This document shows, one piece after another, positions 17,736-27,514 of a stretch of DNA of 63,282 bases. The stretch's first letter is position 1. Every line of letters begins with the position of its first letter. This DNA is from Pirellulales bacterium (GTDB lineage: Bacteria; Planctomycetota; Planctomycetia; Pirellulales; JALHPA01): the NCBI GenBank assembly GCA_033762255.1, contig JANRLT010000061.1:1-63282 (forward strand), written 5' to 3'. A program made the translations under genes and the position numbers. Under the pieces are notes generated by a model. The model did not search any database, was not told the DNA's origin, and saw only the letters and a program-made list of their open reading frames with translations.

Positions 17736-20700
17736 TTAGAACAAACCGCCACCGCCGGGGAAGGGACTGTTCCCTTGTTGACCATTCTGGGTTGCCCCGG
17801 TGGCACCGGCCACAAAGTTAAATGTTTGCACAAAAGGGACTAGCGAAAACAGCGGGGTCGCCGTGATCCGCACATACCGCCGATCGGCCGAAACAACCGC
17901 CTGGGCGTACATGTTTGTCCCTTCCGGCAGGGTGGTGATCACCGGTTGGTAGCCGACCGCTCCGCGGGCAAAGAACGGAAATGCCCCGCCATTGGCCAGT
18001 TGCTGGTTGGCGGCAAAGTTATTGAGCGCGGAGTTGGCGTTTTGAGCATTGCCAATTTGCTGGGCTAGCACCGCCTGGGCGACAGCCGCTTGTTGCTGGG
18101 CGGCGACGGCGACCTGGGTGTCGGCTAATTTTTCGAGACGGCGGCCAGCCTTGAGGTCATAGACCACCAGCACCGGCTGTTCGCCCACGGGGATCAACTG
18201 GGTTTCACGGGCTTCTTTGTCGGTGCCATAGTTGGAAATAACTTCGACGGAAACTTTACCGCTGGTAACCTGCCCCCAAACCCGCTTGAGCATGATACGA
18301 TACGTACCAGCAAACCCGCGGGGGACGATGTAATCCTCAATGGAGGTCGCGGGGCCGTTTTTTCCGCGTTTGATAGCGGAACTATCACCCACCAATACCC
18401 CGCCCCCCAGGGAGCGCGGCTGACGGACAGAGCAGGACGTGCCGGCTGGTTCCTCGACGGTCAGGTCGATGTCGGCATCACCCGTCCAAGAGACCCGGAC
18501 AATCAGATCCCGCTCGAGCGCGGCATGCAGGTCGGCCTGAAATTTTTCGGCCGCGGCGGTTTGACCCGACTTTTTCAGACTCTCGAGCGTGCTCACCGCC
18601 AGCCGCTGGGCCTGATTGGCCAGTTCGATTTGATCTGCGGTCCAACCTCGTTCCAGGAAACCCAAGGAGGTCCATTGCACAGCGGCTAAATCCTGGGTTT
18701 GTTCCGCGAGTACCAGACCTAATTGATAAGGTTCCACGCGGTTTGGCTCTAATTCGGTGACGCGGCGCAAGATTTTTAGCGCGCGGGGTTTGAGGCCCTC
18801 AATTTTGGCCATGTAAGACGCCGCATAGAGCAAGTCCGTGGTGGTCCGGGCATAATCGACCGAAGACATCAGCGCCCGTTCGACTTCGGCCAGGGGCTGA
18901 TCGTCGGCGATCATTGCCAGACTGAGTCCTTCGTACATCCAGGGTTGTCCGTAGCCGTTTTTCAGCGCGGCCAGGATCATCGCCGCGGTCTCGGCGTATT
19001 TTTGTTCCTTCATCAATTGACGGGAAGTTTCCCGCACCTGTTGATCCTGTCGAAACGCGGCAATCAAGCGCTGGGGATCGTGCTCGGATTTTCCCTGAAT
19101 GGCGGGAAGACCGGCAAAGTAGGCGTCCCAGGCATCCGCCACGGATTGACCCGCCCGGGGCGTGACAACAATCCGCTGCGCCGGTTGACGCAGTTGCTCG
19201 AGCGCGGGATGTTCTTGATCGACCAGGTCGATACCGCCATTGGGATTTGCCGCGGGCGTCACCAATGCCGCCGGAGCGGGAGCAGGCTTTACCGCCACGG
19301 GAGCGGCTGGTTTAAGTTGGAGTGTTTCCGGGACGGCCCAGGCCTGGAGGCCGGGTTGGCCCGCGGGCAAGGGGAGCGGATCGGCAATGTTAAAGAAGCC
19401 ACCTTGCCCACCGCCGCCGCCGCCAAAGCCACCACCGCCAAAACCACCACCGCCACCGACCCCCGCGCCCCCCTGGCCGCCGGCAAACCCGCCGGGACCA
19501 CCCTGGTTGCCGCCACCCAGGGAGAAAGGATTGATCCCCCCGCCGTTGGTAATGGGAATCACCAAGTCGGCGACGGGGTAAACTTTGACCACGAGGTCAT
19601 TAGTGGCTTGATTTTTAGTGGTGATCAGCAAGACATCGTTTTTGACCAGATACGACAAATCATGGTCGTTTAGCACCAATCGCAAGGCGGACCGTAGTTT
19701 GATGCCGCTGATTTTCTTGTCAAATTTGGTGGACGTGTCAAAGTTTTCATCGTTGAGCGCCTTTTGATCGATTTGCACTTCGATTTTATGGCGGTCGCGA
19801 ATGTAATCCTTGATTTCTTCCAGGGTGAACTGTTGAAAGTCAAAATCGGTGCTGTCATCGAGGGCTTTATTGATTTTTTCCTCGGCGCTGCCGGTCTCGC
19901 TAAGATCGACCGCGCGGTACTTGGCCCGGCGGGCCGTGATATCGCGCCAGAAATCGGCGTCAGGATAAACAATCGGCGGATCATCCGGAAATGGAATCGC
20001 GGACTTATCGACGGAGATCAGCGCGTCCATCATCGCCTGATTATGCGCGTTGCGAATGGCATGATACTGGGCCACCGCTCCCTGGATGTTGGCATAGCGA
20101 ATCGCGTTGCTGGTGGTGGGGGATGGCTCAATTTCAAAGGCGACACGGGCCGCCTGCATCTCGGCATCGCGATAACGTCCTTCCGCCAACAGCACGTTGT
20201 ACCGTTCGATCAGTTGCTTGACCCGGTTTTGCCGGGCGTAAATTTGGTCCAGGGCTTCCTTGCGTTCTTGGCTGGCGCGTTCGCGCTGCAGACGTTCGAG
20301 TTCTTGCGCGTCCCATTCGACCCCGCGGCTAGCGGCTTCGCGAATGGCCTTGGTCAATAACTCGCGCAGTTCGGAACGGGCGGCGGCGCGCAGGTCGGTC
20401 GTGGCGTCCACGCGTTCCAACAGCGCTTTGAGGTTGGATTCGGCCAGGTGGGGATCGCTGCCGATGAGTCCCCGGGCGGCTTGCAACCCTTGCAGTGTTT
20501 CGCCGCGCAGTTTTTGCTCGATCAAATCGAGGCGATTTTCGACATCACCGACAAAGCCCGTGGAGGCGGCCGGGTCGTTCGCGGGATTGCCACGCAAGAT
20601 CAAGTCGCCGCTAGGGCCAATCGGAGGAGCGGGTTGGGGGGGTGGCGGAGCCAACGTACCCGCCGCGGGCGCGTCACCAGCGGGAAGTTGCGCCGCAACC

Positions 20701-22016
20701 GGACGAATGACACCCGCTCGATTCAGCGAGTGCTGAAAGGCCAGCGCGTTGACGTTTCCGGGGTCGCGGCGGAGGGCCTCATCGGCCAGCAGCTTTGCCT
20801 GGTCGTTCCGACCGGAATGCAACGCCTGGGCGCTCAGCTTTGACAAGGTTTCAGCCTGATTCTTGAGCATCCGGCCTGATTCTAACAAGCCAGCGCGACC
20901 CAGCAGAGGGAGGTCGCGACCGACTTCGGATTTGGCCAAGGTGACCAGTTCGGGCAGGAAGGATAACTCTTCGTTATTAACGCTGTCCGCCAGCGCCCAT
21001 TTTAACTCGACGGGTTGGCCGCCCGAAACGGCTGTCACGGTCAAATCGGCGGGTTGGGATAATTTACCCTGGCCGATGACCACGGTATCACGGTCGTAAC
21101 GCAACGGCGGCAGTTTGCGGGGGGAGATTTCCTCCAATCCCGCGGGCAAATTCACCGCGGTCGGCCACAAAACCGGTTGCCTGCTCGAATCTGCCAACAG
21201 TTGTCCGGCTTGTTGGGCGGTTAGCGTCTGGCCGTCGATCAGCAAGTTACCACCGGTTTGATTGGCCAAGACGGCTAAAAAAGCGTTGTGAGCGTCAGGG
21301 CCGATGGCATAGCTGGTGACACTGATCTGTGCATCGGCGGATTGTTCCACCAGTTGATTCAGGTCAGCGCCCCCCGTGCCGGCGTTATTGGCCCCGTCGC
21401 CGATATAGATGATACGCTTTGCGCCCGCGGCCGCGGATAGTTCCTTAACCGCCGCGCTCAGGCCGGTGTCCATGTCGGTGGTGCCCAGCGGCACGCGCTG
21501 ACGCAGTTTGGCCGTGGCGGTTTTCCATTCGGCGCTCTGAGGCGCGATAAAGCCCGCGGTCAAGGGAATGGCTTGCAGGTCCAAGGCCATCAATTGCACG
21601 CGGTCGTTTTTGCCCAGTCCGGCGGCAAGTTGTTCCAGCGCGGCCAGGGCCTTGTCTCGATAAACGCCCGATTGACTAGCGGAGGTGTCAAACAACACCA
21701 CCACATCATGGGCATCGGCCGGTGGAACGATGGTTTGCGGTTGCAGGCTGAGGGCAAAATAAGCTTTGCCGTCGGCGGCGGTGTAGCTTTCCAGTTGGCT
21801 GCCGGGCAAGGCCACGGCACTGGCCGCGCTGGCGGTCGGGGCCGCGCTGGTGGTCGGAGCAAGGGTGGGAGCTTTGATCCCCGGCGGGGCGGCAAAGACC
21901 TGTTGATACAACAATCCCTGGGTTGGGGCAAATGCCATCCCACCCAGGGCCATCGTTAGCGCGGGTGTTCCCAGCGCGAGTTTTCCCAAGACCAAATTCC
22001 AACGACGAGTTCGCAT
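17736..22016 (-). CDS. Large exported VWA-domain protein with secretin-like and Gly-rich segments
   Basis: The 1426-residue protein starts with an export signal (MRTRRWNLVLGKLALGTPAL). A von Willebrand A domain spans about 100-275, with MIDAS residues D110-T-S112-A-S114, a Thr in PLGTTDMDTG and an Asp in YIGDGAN; it should bind a divalent metal. Helical tetratricopeptide-like regions follow (390-440, 520-720). At about 745-825 there is a segment like the short N0/STN domain of secretins (LEEIKDYIRDRHKIEVQIDQ, LRSALRLVLNDHDLSYLVKN, VLLITTKNQ). A Gly-rich stretch (about 845-885) and more helical repeats come next. A Gln/Ala-rich C-terminus ends it. The role is unknown; surface or periplasmic protein binding is plausible. 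An AGGAG lies 6 bases before the ATG, and a strong terminator follows, so it is likely a single-gene transcript. Confidence 0.85.
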   Translation of the reverse strand: MRTRRWNLVLGKLALGTPALTMALGGMAFAPTQGLLYQQVFAAPPGIKAPTLAPTTSAAPTASAASAVALPGSQLESYTAADGKAYFALSLQPQTIVPPADAHDVVVLFDTSASQSGVYRDKALAALEQLAAGLGKNDRVQLMALDLQAIPLTAGFIAPQSAEWKTATAKLRQRVPLGTTDMDTGLSAAVKELSAAAGAKRIIYIGDGANNAGTGGADLNQLVEQSADAQISVTSYAIGPDAHNAFLAVLANQTGGNLLIDGQTLTAQQAGQLLADSSRQPVLWPTAVNLPAGLEEISPRKLPPLRYDRDTVVIGQGKLSQPADLTVTAVSGGQPVELKWALADSVNNEELSFLPELVTLAKSEVGRDLPLLGRAGLLESGRMLKNQAETLSKLSAQALHSGRNDQAKLLADEALRRDPGNVNALAFQHSLNRAGVIRPVAAQLPAGDAPAAGTLAPPPPQPAPPIGPSGDLILRGNPANDPAASTGFVGDVENRLDLIEQKLRGETLQGLQAARGLIGSDPHLAESNLKALLERVDATTDLRAAARSELRELLTKAIREAASRGVEWDAQELERLQRERASQERKEALDQIYARQNRVKQLIERYNVLLAEGRYRDAEMQAARVAFEIEPSPTTSNAIRYANIQGAVAQYHAIRNAHNQAMMDALISVDKSAIPFPDDPPIVYPDADFWRDITARRAKYRAVDLSETGSAEEKINKALDDSTDFDFQQFTLEEIKDYIRDRHKIEVQIDQKALNDENFDTSTKFDKKISGIKLRSALRLVLNDHDLSYLVKNDVLLITTKNQATNDLVVKVYPVADLVIPITNGGGINPFSLGGGNQGGPGGFAGGQGGAGVGGGGGFGGGGFGGGGGGQGGFFNIADPLPLPAGQPGLQAWAVPETLQLKPAAPVAVKPAPAPAALVTPAANPNGGIDLVDQEHPALEQLRQPAQRIVVTPRAGQSVADAWDAYFAGLPAIQGKSEHDPQRLIAAFRQDQQVRETSRQLMKEQKYAETAAMILAALKNGYGQPWMYEGLSLAMIADDQPLAEVERALMSSVDYARTTTDLLYAASYMAKIEGLKPRALKILRRVTELEPNRVEPYQLGLVLAEQTQDLAAVQWTSLGFLERGWTADQIELANQAQRLAVSTLESLKKSGQTAAAEKFQADLHAALERDLIVRVSWTGDADIDLTVEEPAGTSCSVRQPRSLGGGVLVGDSSAIKRGKNGPATSIEDYIVPRGFAGTYRIMLKRVWGQVTSGKVSVEVISNYGTDKEARETQLIPVGEQPVLVVYDLKAGRRLEKLADTQVAVAAQQQAAVAQAVLAQQIGNAQNANSALNNFAANQQLANGGAFPFFARGAVGYQPVITTLPEGTNMYAQAVVSADRRYVRITATPLFSLVPFVQTFNFVAGATGATQNGQQGNSPFPGGGGLF

Positions 22017-22704
22017 TGCGCTCTCCTAATGACGCAAAAAACTGAAGCGCGGGATTCCGTGTTCCGGTAGCGGAACCACCATCGCCTAGTATGGGTCAAA
22101 TGTGATTAGTCAACCAACGATAAGCGGTATGATCATGTAGCCTTTTTATGATCCTGCGTTTATTTACCTAAACCCCCACAGGAAATAAACACGCACAACA
22201 TGCCGGCAGGCTTTCCTTTTACGGCATCTTGATCATTGTTATCACCCTCAGGCGCAATTACAGCAATAGCCGGGAAAAAATTTGCAGCTCCCGCAAACTT
22301 GGGCCGTGCTTGCCATTCCGCTGGGCGGGATAACATTCTCTATCTTATTCGGCGACTTGGCCGCATGCTAGGAAAATCTGCCGATTTTCCGCTTTCCCGG
22401 AATGGCTTTTTGGCAAAAAAGCGGTTCCGGGGACGGGTTTTTCCGGGAAAATGCGTCCTAGGGACTGCATGACCCGGCAATGACAACCAAGCAGGACCAT
22501 TTTTGAGGGGGTTTTTCCCCCGGCAGGGCCAAGCCAGTTTGGCGGTATCAAACGGTCATTTGACACGGATTGCCACTTTTTAGCACACGAGGCGAGCCGG
22601 AGAATTCCCGCATCTGTGACACAGAAAGTTGGCAAACTGGCCACACCTAAACAACCAAGCGGAAATCCCGGCTCGGACCGGACAAAAATACCGTGTTTTT
22701 TTGC
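22017..22704. other. Intergenic stretch with clustered hairpins
   Basis: This 690-base gap separates the VWA gene from the Gfo/Idh gene upstream on the same strand. Two stable palindromes lie close together: GGAAAATC-TGCC-GATTTTCC (22371-22390) and CCCGGAA...TTCCGGG enclosing GCTTTTT...AAAAAGC (22396-22431); a shorter TTTTCCGGGAAAA follows near 22440. They may terminate the Gfo/Idh transcript or form part of a structured RNA; there is no clean T-run. The VWA promoter should lie between here and 22020. Confidence 0.55.
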
Positions 22705-24018
22705 TTAGGCAATTTTGGTGATGCCCGGCATCGCGATTTCGTGCGGGATACTGACATCTCCCCAGGAATATTCTTTAGGAGTCAGGTTCTCCTGGCTGTT
22801 AAGAGCTTCTTCCCAGGTGACTTTGCGTCCCGTGTAGGCGGACAGGCGGCCCATGATCGCCATTAATGTGCTTTGGCACATATATTGGCCATTATTGATC
22901 GTGTCGCCGGATTGCAGGGCCTGAAAGAGGGCGGCATGTTCGGCGCGGTACATATTTTCATTTTTGCCGGTAAATTTCCAAGGCTGTTCGCCGGTAATGG
23001 CGTGCTTCATGATATTGGCCGTCCCCTTGGAGCCATAAATCAGATCATTCACATCGACATGGCAGCCGTTTTGTTGGCGGCAATCGGAAAATAGCCGCAT
23101 TCCGTTTTTATATTCAAAAACCGAGCTAAAGTGATCATAAATATGCCCAAAGCGCGGATCGGTGCGGGTTTGTCGCCCCCCCAGGCTGACACAACTGACG
23201 GGGGCTTCGTCGCCCAAGGCCCAGGCCCCTTTGTCCAGGCTATGAATGTGTTGTTCGGCAATGTGATCCCCGGAGAGCCAGGTGTAATAAAGCCAATTGC
23301 GCATTTGGTATTCCATTTCGCTCCACTTGGGATCACGGGGATGGTGCCATAATTCGCCCGTGAGATAAGTGACGTGGATTGCGCGAATGTCGCCAATGCG
23401 GCCGTCGTGAATTTCCCGCATGGTGGCAATTTTGGCCGGTTCATAGCGGTAGCATAATCCCGAGACGATATTCAGTTTTTTATCCTTGGCCGCGGCGCAA
23501 CTAGCCAGAACCCGTCGCACACCGGCGGCATCCACGGCCACAGGTTTTTCACAAAAGACATGCTTTCCTGCCTGGACAGCGTACTCCAAATGCAATGGCC
23601 GAAAGTGCGGCGATGTGCAGAGCAGCACAATATCTATCCCGGAATCTATAACCTGCTTGTACGCGTCAAAACCCACAAATTGGCGATCCTTGGGGACATC
23701 GATGCGGTCCTGATACTCGCTGGCTTGCATCCCCGCGAGCGAACTTTCCAGCCGGTCGGCAAAGGTATCCCCCAGGGCGACAATTTGACAATTGGGATCG
23801 GCGCTTAGGGCGTCCATGGCCGCTCCGCTCCCCCGGCCCCCGCAACCCACTAGTCCAATCCGCAGCCGATCCGACCCGGCGGCATGCACGCCTCGGCCAA
23901 TGGCTAGGGTCGCCGCGCCAGCCAAAGCTGTCGTCCCCAAAAATTGCCGCCGCGAAGGTAAAGCACCAGCATTTAACGTGAGCTTGGAATTGGCAACGGC
24001 GGATGTGTTGGTGTGCAT
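22705..24018 (-). CDS. Gfo/Idh/MocA-family oxidoreductase, Tat-type leader
   Basis: The 437-residue protein has a twin-arginine leader (LPSRRQFLGTTALAGAATLA) and a Rossmann NAD(P)-binding domain starting LRIGLVGCGGRGSGAAMDAL. CEKPVAVD (the Lys of EKP is the usual catalytic/coenzyme contact) and a C-terminal domain with HIHSLDKGAW follow. The family oxidises or epimerises sugars and inositols using tightly bound NAD(P). Planctomycetes export many of them, presumably for polysaccharide breakdown. Substrate unknown. The ATG at 24018 precedes the leader at a sensible distance; the longer frame to 24096 adds only hydrophobic non-homologous sequence. Confidence 0.92.
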   Translation of the reverse strand: MHTNTSAVANSKLTLNAGALPSRRQFLGTTALAGAATLAIGRGVHAAGSDRLRIGLVGCGGRGSGAAMDALSADPNCQIVALGDTFADRLESSLAGMQASEYQDRIDVPKDRQFVGFDAYKQVIDSGIDIVLLCTSPHFRPLHLEYAVQAGKHVFCEKPVAVDAAGVRRVLASCAAAKDKKLNIVSGLCYRYEPAKIATMREIHDGRIGDIRAIHVTYLTGELWHHPRDPKWSEMEYQMRNWLYYTWLSGDHIAEQHIHSLDKGAWALGDEAPVSCVSLGGRQTRTDPRFGHIYDHFSSVFEYKNGMRLFSDCRQQNGCHVDVNDLIYGSKGTANIMKHAITGEQPWKFTGKNENMYRAEHAALFQALQSGDTINNGQYMCQSTLMAIMGRLSAYTGRKVTWEEALNSQENLTPKEYSWGDVSIPHEIAMPGITKIA

Positions 24019-24369
24019 AATAGTAAGAAGAAAAAAGCAGGAAAAGGTCTGGCGGAAATGGTAGCCGGAAATCCAGGATTTGCAAAGAATCAGCATTTAA
24101 TATAGCGATTTATAATTAAGGTGCAAACATTTTCGGGATTATTCATACAGATTGCGATTTTGCTCATAAATGTTTGGTGCAAGATAACCAAGTAAGCGGG
24201 AGGAGTTGAGCAATTTCCAAGGACAACCCCTATCCCCCGCTGTTGTCCTTCAATATCGCCGATTTTCGCTGTGATAAAAGGACTCTGCCAAACCGATATC
24301 GCGCGGCGACGATAGCCTGGAGGCAATTTTTGTGCTGCGGAGCTGTTAAACGCCTTATACAATAGCCGC
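24019..24369. other. Divergent promoter region, nothing specific
   Basis: This separates the divergent Gfo/Idh and kinase genes. AT-rich sequence at 24095-24175 is a likely promoter zone. No RNA gene, repeat or operator was recognised. Confidence 0.45.
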
Positions 24370-26703
24370 ATGTCCGCCGTGACCGCCATCACCGAGATCC
24401 ACCCCCCCGCCAGTCCCGCGTTGCACACGCTGGTCTGGGAAGAACTTTCGCGACGGGTGGATGCGTTTTGCGCCGCTTGGGAAAGCCCCGATCCCCCGCT
24501 GGATTTGCGGCCATTCTTGCCCGCCGAGGACCCCACCATTCGCCGGTTGGTGCTCATTGAGCTGATCAAAGTTGATCTCGAGTACCGCTGGGTGCGACAT
24601 GACCTGCCTAAACATGTCGAAGAATACGGCGGCGATTTTCCCGAACTCTTGGAAAAAGGGGAATTTCCCGCGGACCTGATTTATGAGGAATTTCACCTCC
24701 GCTCCCAGACCCCCGCGCCGCCACCGGCGCAAGAATATTATCACCGCTTTCCGGGGCAAGAAGCGCTCTTACGCAAATTAATCGGTGGCGAGACTAATCA
24801 GACCATTTCTACCCTGGCCAGCGGCCGCCGCGACCCTAGGTTTGAGCCAGGCGAACAAATTGACGATTTTGACTTGTTGCTCAAACTGGGCCAGGGGGCC
24901 TTTGCCGGGGTCTATCTGGCCCGCCAGCGGTCGATGCAGCGGATTGTCGCCCTAAAAATTTCACAAGACAAGGGTACCGAATCCCAAACGCTGGCTCAGC
25001 TTGACCATCCCCATATTGTTCGTGTTTATGACCAACGGTTGATTCCCGAGCGGAAGCTGCGGCTCATGTACATGCAGCACATTCCCGGGGGAACGCTGCA
25101 ACAAGTGGTCGAGCGGGTCAGATCCATCCCTCCCCACGAACGGACCGGTCGGCTACTGTTGGAATGCGTGGATGCGCAACTGCGCGACCGGGGCGAAGAC
25201 ATACCGCACGAATCAGGATTGCGTCAGCGCCTGGCCCGCATGTCGTGGCCGCAAGCGGTTTGCTGGATTGGTTCGCGGCTGGCGCAAGCGCTGGATTACG
25301 CCCATCAGCGGGGAGTCTTGCACCGCGATATTAAGCCCGCGAATGTGTTGGTGGCGGCGGATGGCTCTCCTCGCTTGGCGGATTTTAATGTTAGCTTTAG
25401 TTCCAAGGTGGCGGGTATCACCCCCGCCACGTTTTTTGGCGGTTCGCTGGCGTATATGTCGCCGGAACAATTGGAGGCGACCAATCCCCAGTCCGCGCGT
25501 CAACCGGAAGAACTGGACGGGCGGAGCGACATTTACTCCCTGGCAATTATGTTGTGGGAATTGCTGGCCGGGCAGCGCCCGTTTGCCGAACAGGCACTTT
25601 CCGGCAATTGGCAGGAACTGCTGTCGCAATTAACCGAAATGCGCCAGCGTGGCATCCCCCCCGAGCAATGGCGGCAATTGCCCGCTCCCCTGCCCGCGGG
25701 ATTAGCCGAGCTGCTATCGCAGTGTCTGGCTCCGGCGGCCGATCAGCGTCCCGCCACCGCCGCCACCCTCGCCCGGGAACTCGAATTATGCCTGCAACCC
25801 GCGGCCCGCCAGTTGTTTCATCCCCGTACCACCGGCTGGCCAAATTTTGCCCAATGGGGGCGGAGCTATCCCCTTTTACTAGTGGTCTTGGCGGGTTTGA
25901 TACCGAATGTGCTCCTGAGCGTGTTAAATATTATTTTTAACCTTGGCACTGTCGCCAGCAACTATCTGAGCTTTGCCGAATTTGCCCGGACTATCATCTA
26001 TCCCGTGAACGGGTTGGCGTATCCCTGGGGGATTGGCCTGGGCTTGTGGCTGGTTTGGCCAGTTATCACCGCGGTCAGCCAGCGTCGACAAGTGGCATTT
26101 CGCCCTGTGGATGCGTTGACGCCGCCACTCGCTCCGTTTTTGCCCGCGCGCTGTCTAAATTTGGGCCTGTGGATCGCGCTGATAGTCTTTGCCCTGTGGT
26201 GCGTGTCGGGCGTGGCAATCCCTATTTTACTGAGCCGAGCCGTGGAAGCTCCCCAGGTGGTTCCCTGGTCCTCGCGCGGGTTGCTGTTTGGGTCGCAACT
26301 GTTGTTTGGCGCGATGTCCGCGACGCAGGTTTATTTTTTGTTGACGTGGCTCTGCCTGCGCAGCTTTTACCCGGTGCTGGTCCCGCCTGGGGGTGGAACA
26401 CTCTCTGATCAAGAACATCTGCTGGCGACCGAACGCGTGGCCAGCAGAATGTTTTTTGTGACATTGGCCACGCCGTTTTTAGCACTTGCCTGCTTACCCC
26501 TGACAGGAACCCCCACCGATCAACATTTCACCGGCGTCTTTGTCGTCATCACGGTGTTTGGGTTTGTTAGCTTGGCGCTGAGTTATTTTTTTCAGCGCAC
26601 CCTGCAACAAGACATTCAGGTTTTGTTGCAAACGCAAGCCCCCGGTGGCGGCTCCTCGTGGAGCGTGGGCCTGGGGGATTCATTTTTTACGGGATCGCGT
26701 TAG
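24370..26703 (+). CDS. Membrane Ser/Thr protein kinase with DFN motif
   Basis: The 777-residue protein has a helical N-terminal extension (about 1-150) and then a Hanks-type kinase domain: Gly-loop GQGAFAGV (174-181), Lys196 of ALK, HRD at 318-320 with Lys322 and Asn325, and SPEQLE. The magnesium-binding DFG is DFN (338-340), a variant seen in several planctomycete kinases; the Asp is kept, so activity is plausible. After about residue 490 come roughly six membrane helices (for example SYPLLLVVLAGLIPNVLLSV, LWIALIVFALWCVSGVAIPI, LATPFLALACLPL). The kinase should face the cytoplasm. Targets are unknown. The gene stands alone, divergent from the Gfo/Idh gene. Confidence 0.9.
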   Translation: MSAVTAITEIHPPASPALHTLVWEELSRRVDAFCAAWESPDPPLDLRPFLPAEDPTIRRLVLIELIKVDLEYRWVRHDLPKHVEEYGGDFPELLEKGEFPADLIYEEFHLRSQTPAPPPAQEYYHRFPGQEALLRKLIGGETNQTISTLASGRRDPRFEPGEQIDDFDLLLKLGQGAFAGVYLARQRSMQRIVALKISQDKGTESQTLAQLDHPHIVRVYDQRLIPERKLRLMYMQHIPGGTLQQVVERVRSIPPHERTGRLLLECVDAQLRDRGEDIPHESGLRQRLARMSWPQAVCWIGSRLAQALDYAHQRGVLHRDIKPANVLVAADGSPRLADFNVSFSSKVAGITPATFFGGSLAYMSPEQLEATNPQSARQPEELDGRSDIYSLAIMLWELLAGQRPFAEQALSGNWQELLSQLTEMRQRGIPPEQWRQLPAPLPAGLAELLSQCLAPAADQRPATAATLARELELCLQPAARQLFHPRTTGWPNFAQWGRSYPLLLVVLAGLIPNVLLSVLNIIFNLGTVASNYLSFAEFARTIIYPVNGLAYPWGIGLGLWLVWPVITAVSQRRQVAFRPVDALTPPLAPFLPARCLNLGLWIALIVFALWCVSGVAIPILLSRAVEAPQVVPWSSRGLLFGSQLLFGAMSATQVYFLLTWLCLRSFYPVLVPPGGGTLSDQEHLLATERVASRMFFVTLATPFLALACLPLTGTPTDQHFTGVFVVITVFGFVSLALSYFFQRTLQQDIQVLLQTQAPGGGSSWSVGLGDSFFTGSR

Positions 26704-27016
26704 TGTCCCGGTTCTGGGCAATTGCAGCCCGTGGGGCCATGGATTACATCAGATTGGCAGGGATGAGGTATTTTTTCCACATGGGGTAAATTCGCCACGC
26801 GTCCTGTACTTATCCCCTTCGGCGGTGTTAATTCTGTAAAATTATTAATCTTTGCGATAGATAAGCTCAAGTTTTTTGACTCCAGGCCCGCTGCGCACTA
26901 TTAATTTAATGGCGTTCGCCACAAAGACCGTCTTGTCTTGTCTGGCGGTTTTATTCAGTTTCCTGCCTGCCGCGCGGCTTAATATGCGCGCCAGGGGCAT
27001 TCATCACGATTGATCC
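26704..27016. other. Intergenic stretch, nothing recognised
   Basis: About 310 bases between two same-strand genes. It is AT-rich near 26830-26860. There is no clear terminator after the kinase gene and no RNA gene. Confidence 0.45.
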
Positions 27017-27514
27017 ATGATAAAAAGTGTGACCTTGCCGGGACGTTTGTCAGGTTTTGGCTCTACTTCCGGGGGAATGTCGGGAGTAAAAAAACAAATC
27101 GACGCGCTGCTCGGTGCCCTGTATCCCACCGGTGCTTCACTAGAACGGCGGGCGGAAAAAAGAATGCCCTATCCCCACCTGGTTTATTTAACGCCGGTTG
27201 CCCCCGATGGCCACACCCCCGCTGGCGAAACACAAGTGGTCGCTGGCAAACACCTCAGCGAAAACGGTTTGGGCTTTTACCATCAGCAACCGCTGCACTA
27301 TCGACGGATGATTGTCAGTCTGGATCAGGGAAATGGTCGTTGGTTAGGGGTGCTAATTGACCTGACTTGGTGCCGCTTTACCAAACAAGGTTGGTACGAA
27401 AGCGGAGGCCGGTTTTTACAGTTAGTACCCTCCCCAATTGACGAAACTCCGTTGTCTTCAGCCTCCCCGCAAATCGACACTAGTTTGGCGGTAGAGGAGT
27501 TCATGTCCATCTAA
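27017..27514 (+). CDS. PilZ-like domain protein
   Basis: The 165-residue protein contains features of PilZ domains: ERRAEKRMPYPHLVYLTPV, where the RxxxR pair (R-A-E-K-R) would contact cyclic di-GMP, followed by HLSENGLGFYHQQPL matching the 'xSxxG' part, and a beta-rich remainder (RMIVSLDQGNGRWLGVLIDL, WCRFTKQGWYESGGRFL). Proteins of this type are receptors or regulators linked to c-di-GMP. Planctomycetes carry many degenerate PilZ-like proteins, so ligand binding is not assured. Its stop overlaps the stop of the convergent gene by four bases. Confidence 0.65.
   Translation: MIKSVTLPGRLSGFGSTSGGMSGVKKQIDALLGALYPTGASLERRAEKRMPYPHLVYLTPVAPDGHTPAGETQVVAGKHLSENGLGFYHQQPLHYRRMIVSLDQGNGRWLGVLIDLTWCRFTKQGWYESGGRFLQLVPSPIDETPLSSASPQIDTSLAVEEFMSI

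Noticed and set aside
19240-19581. A Pro-rich protein opposite the VWA gene
   Set aside because: It is the antisense of the Gly-rich segment of the VWA protein; Pro-rich frames opposite Gly-rich ones are expected.
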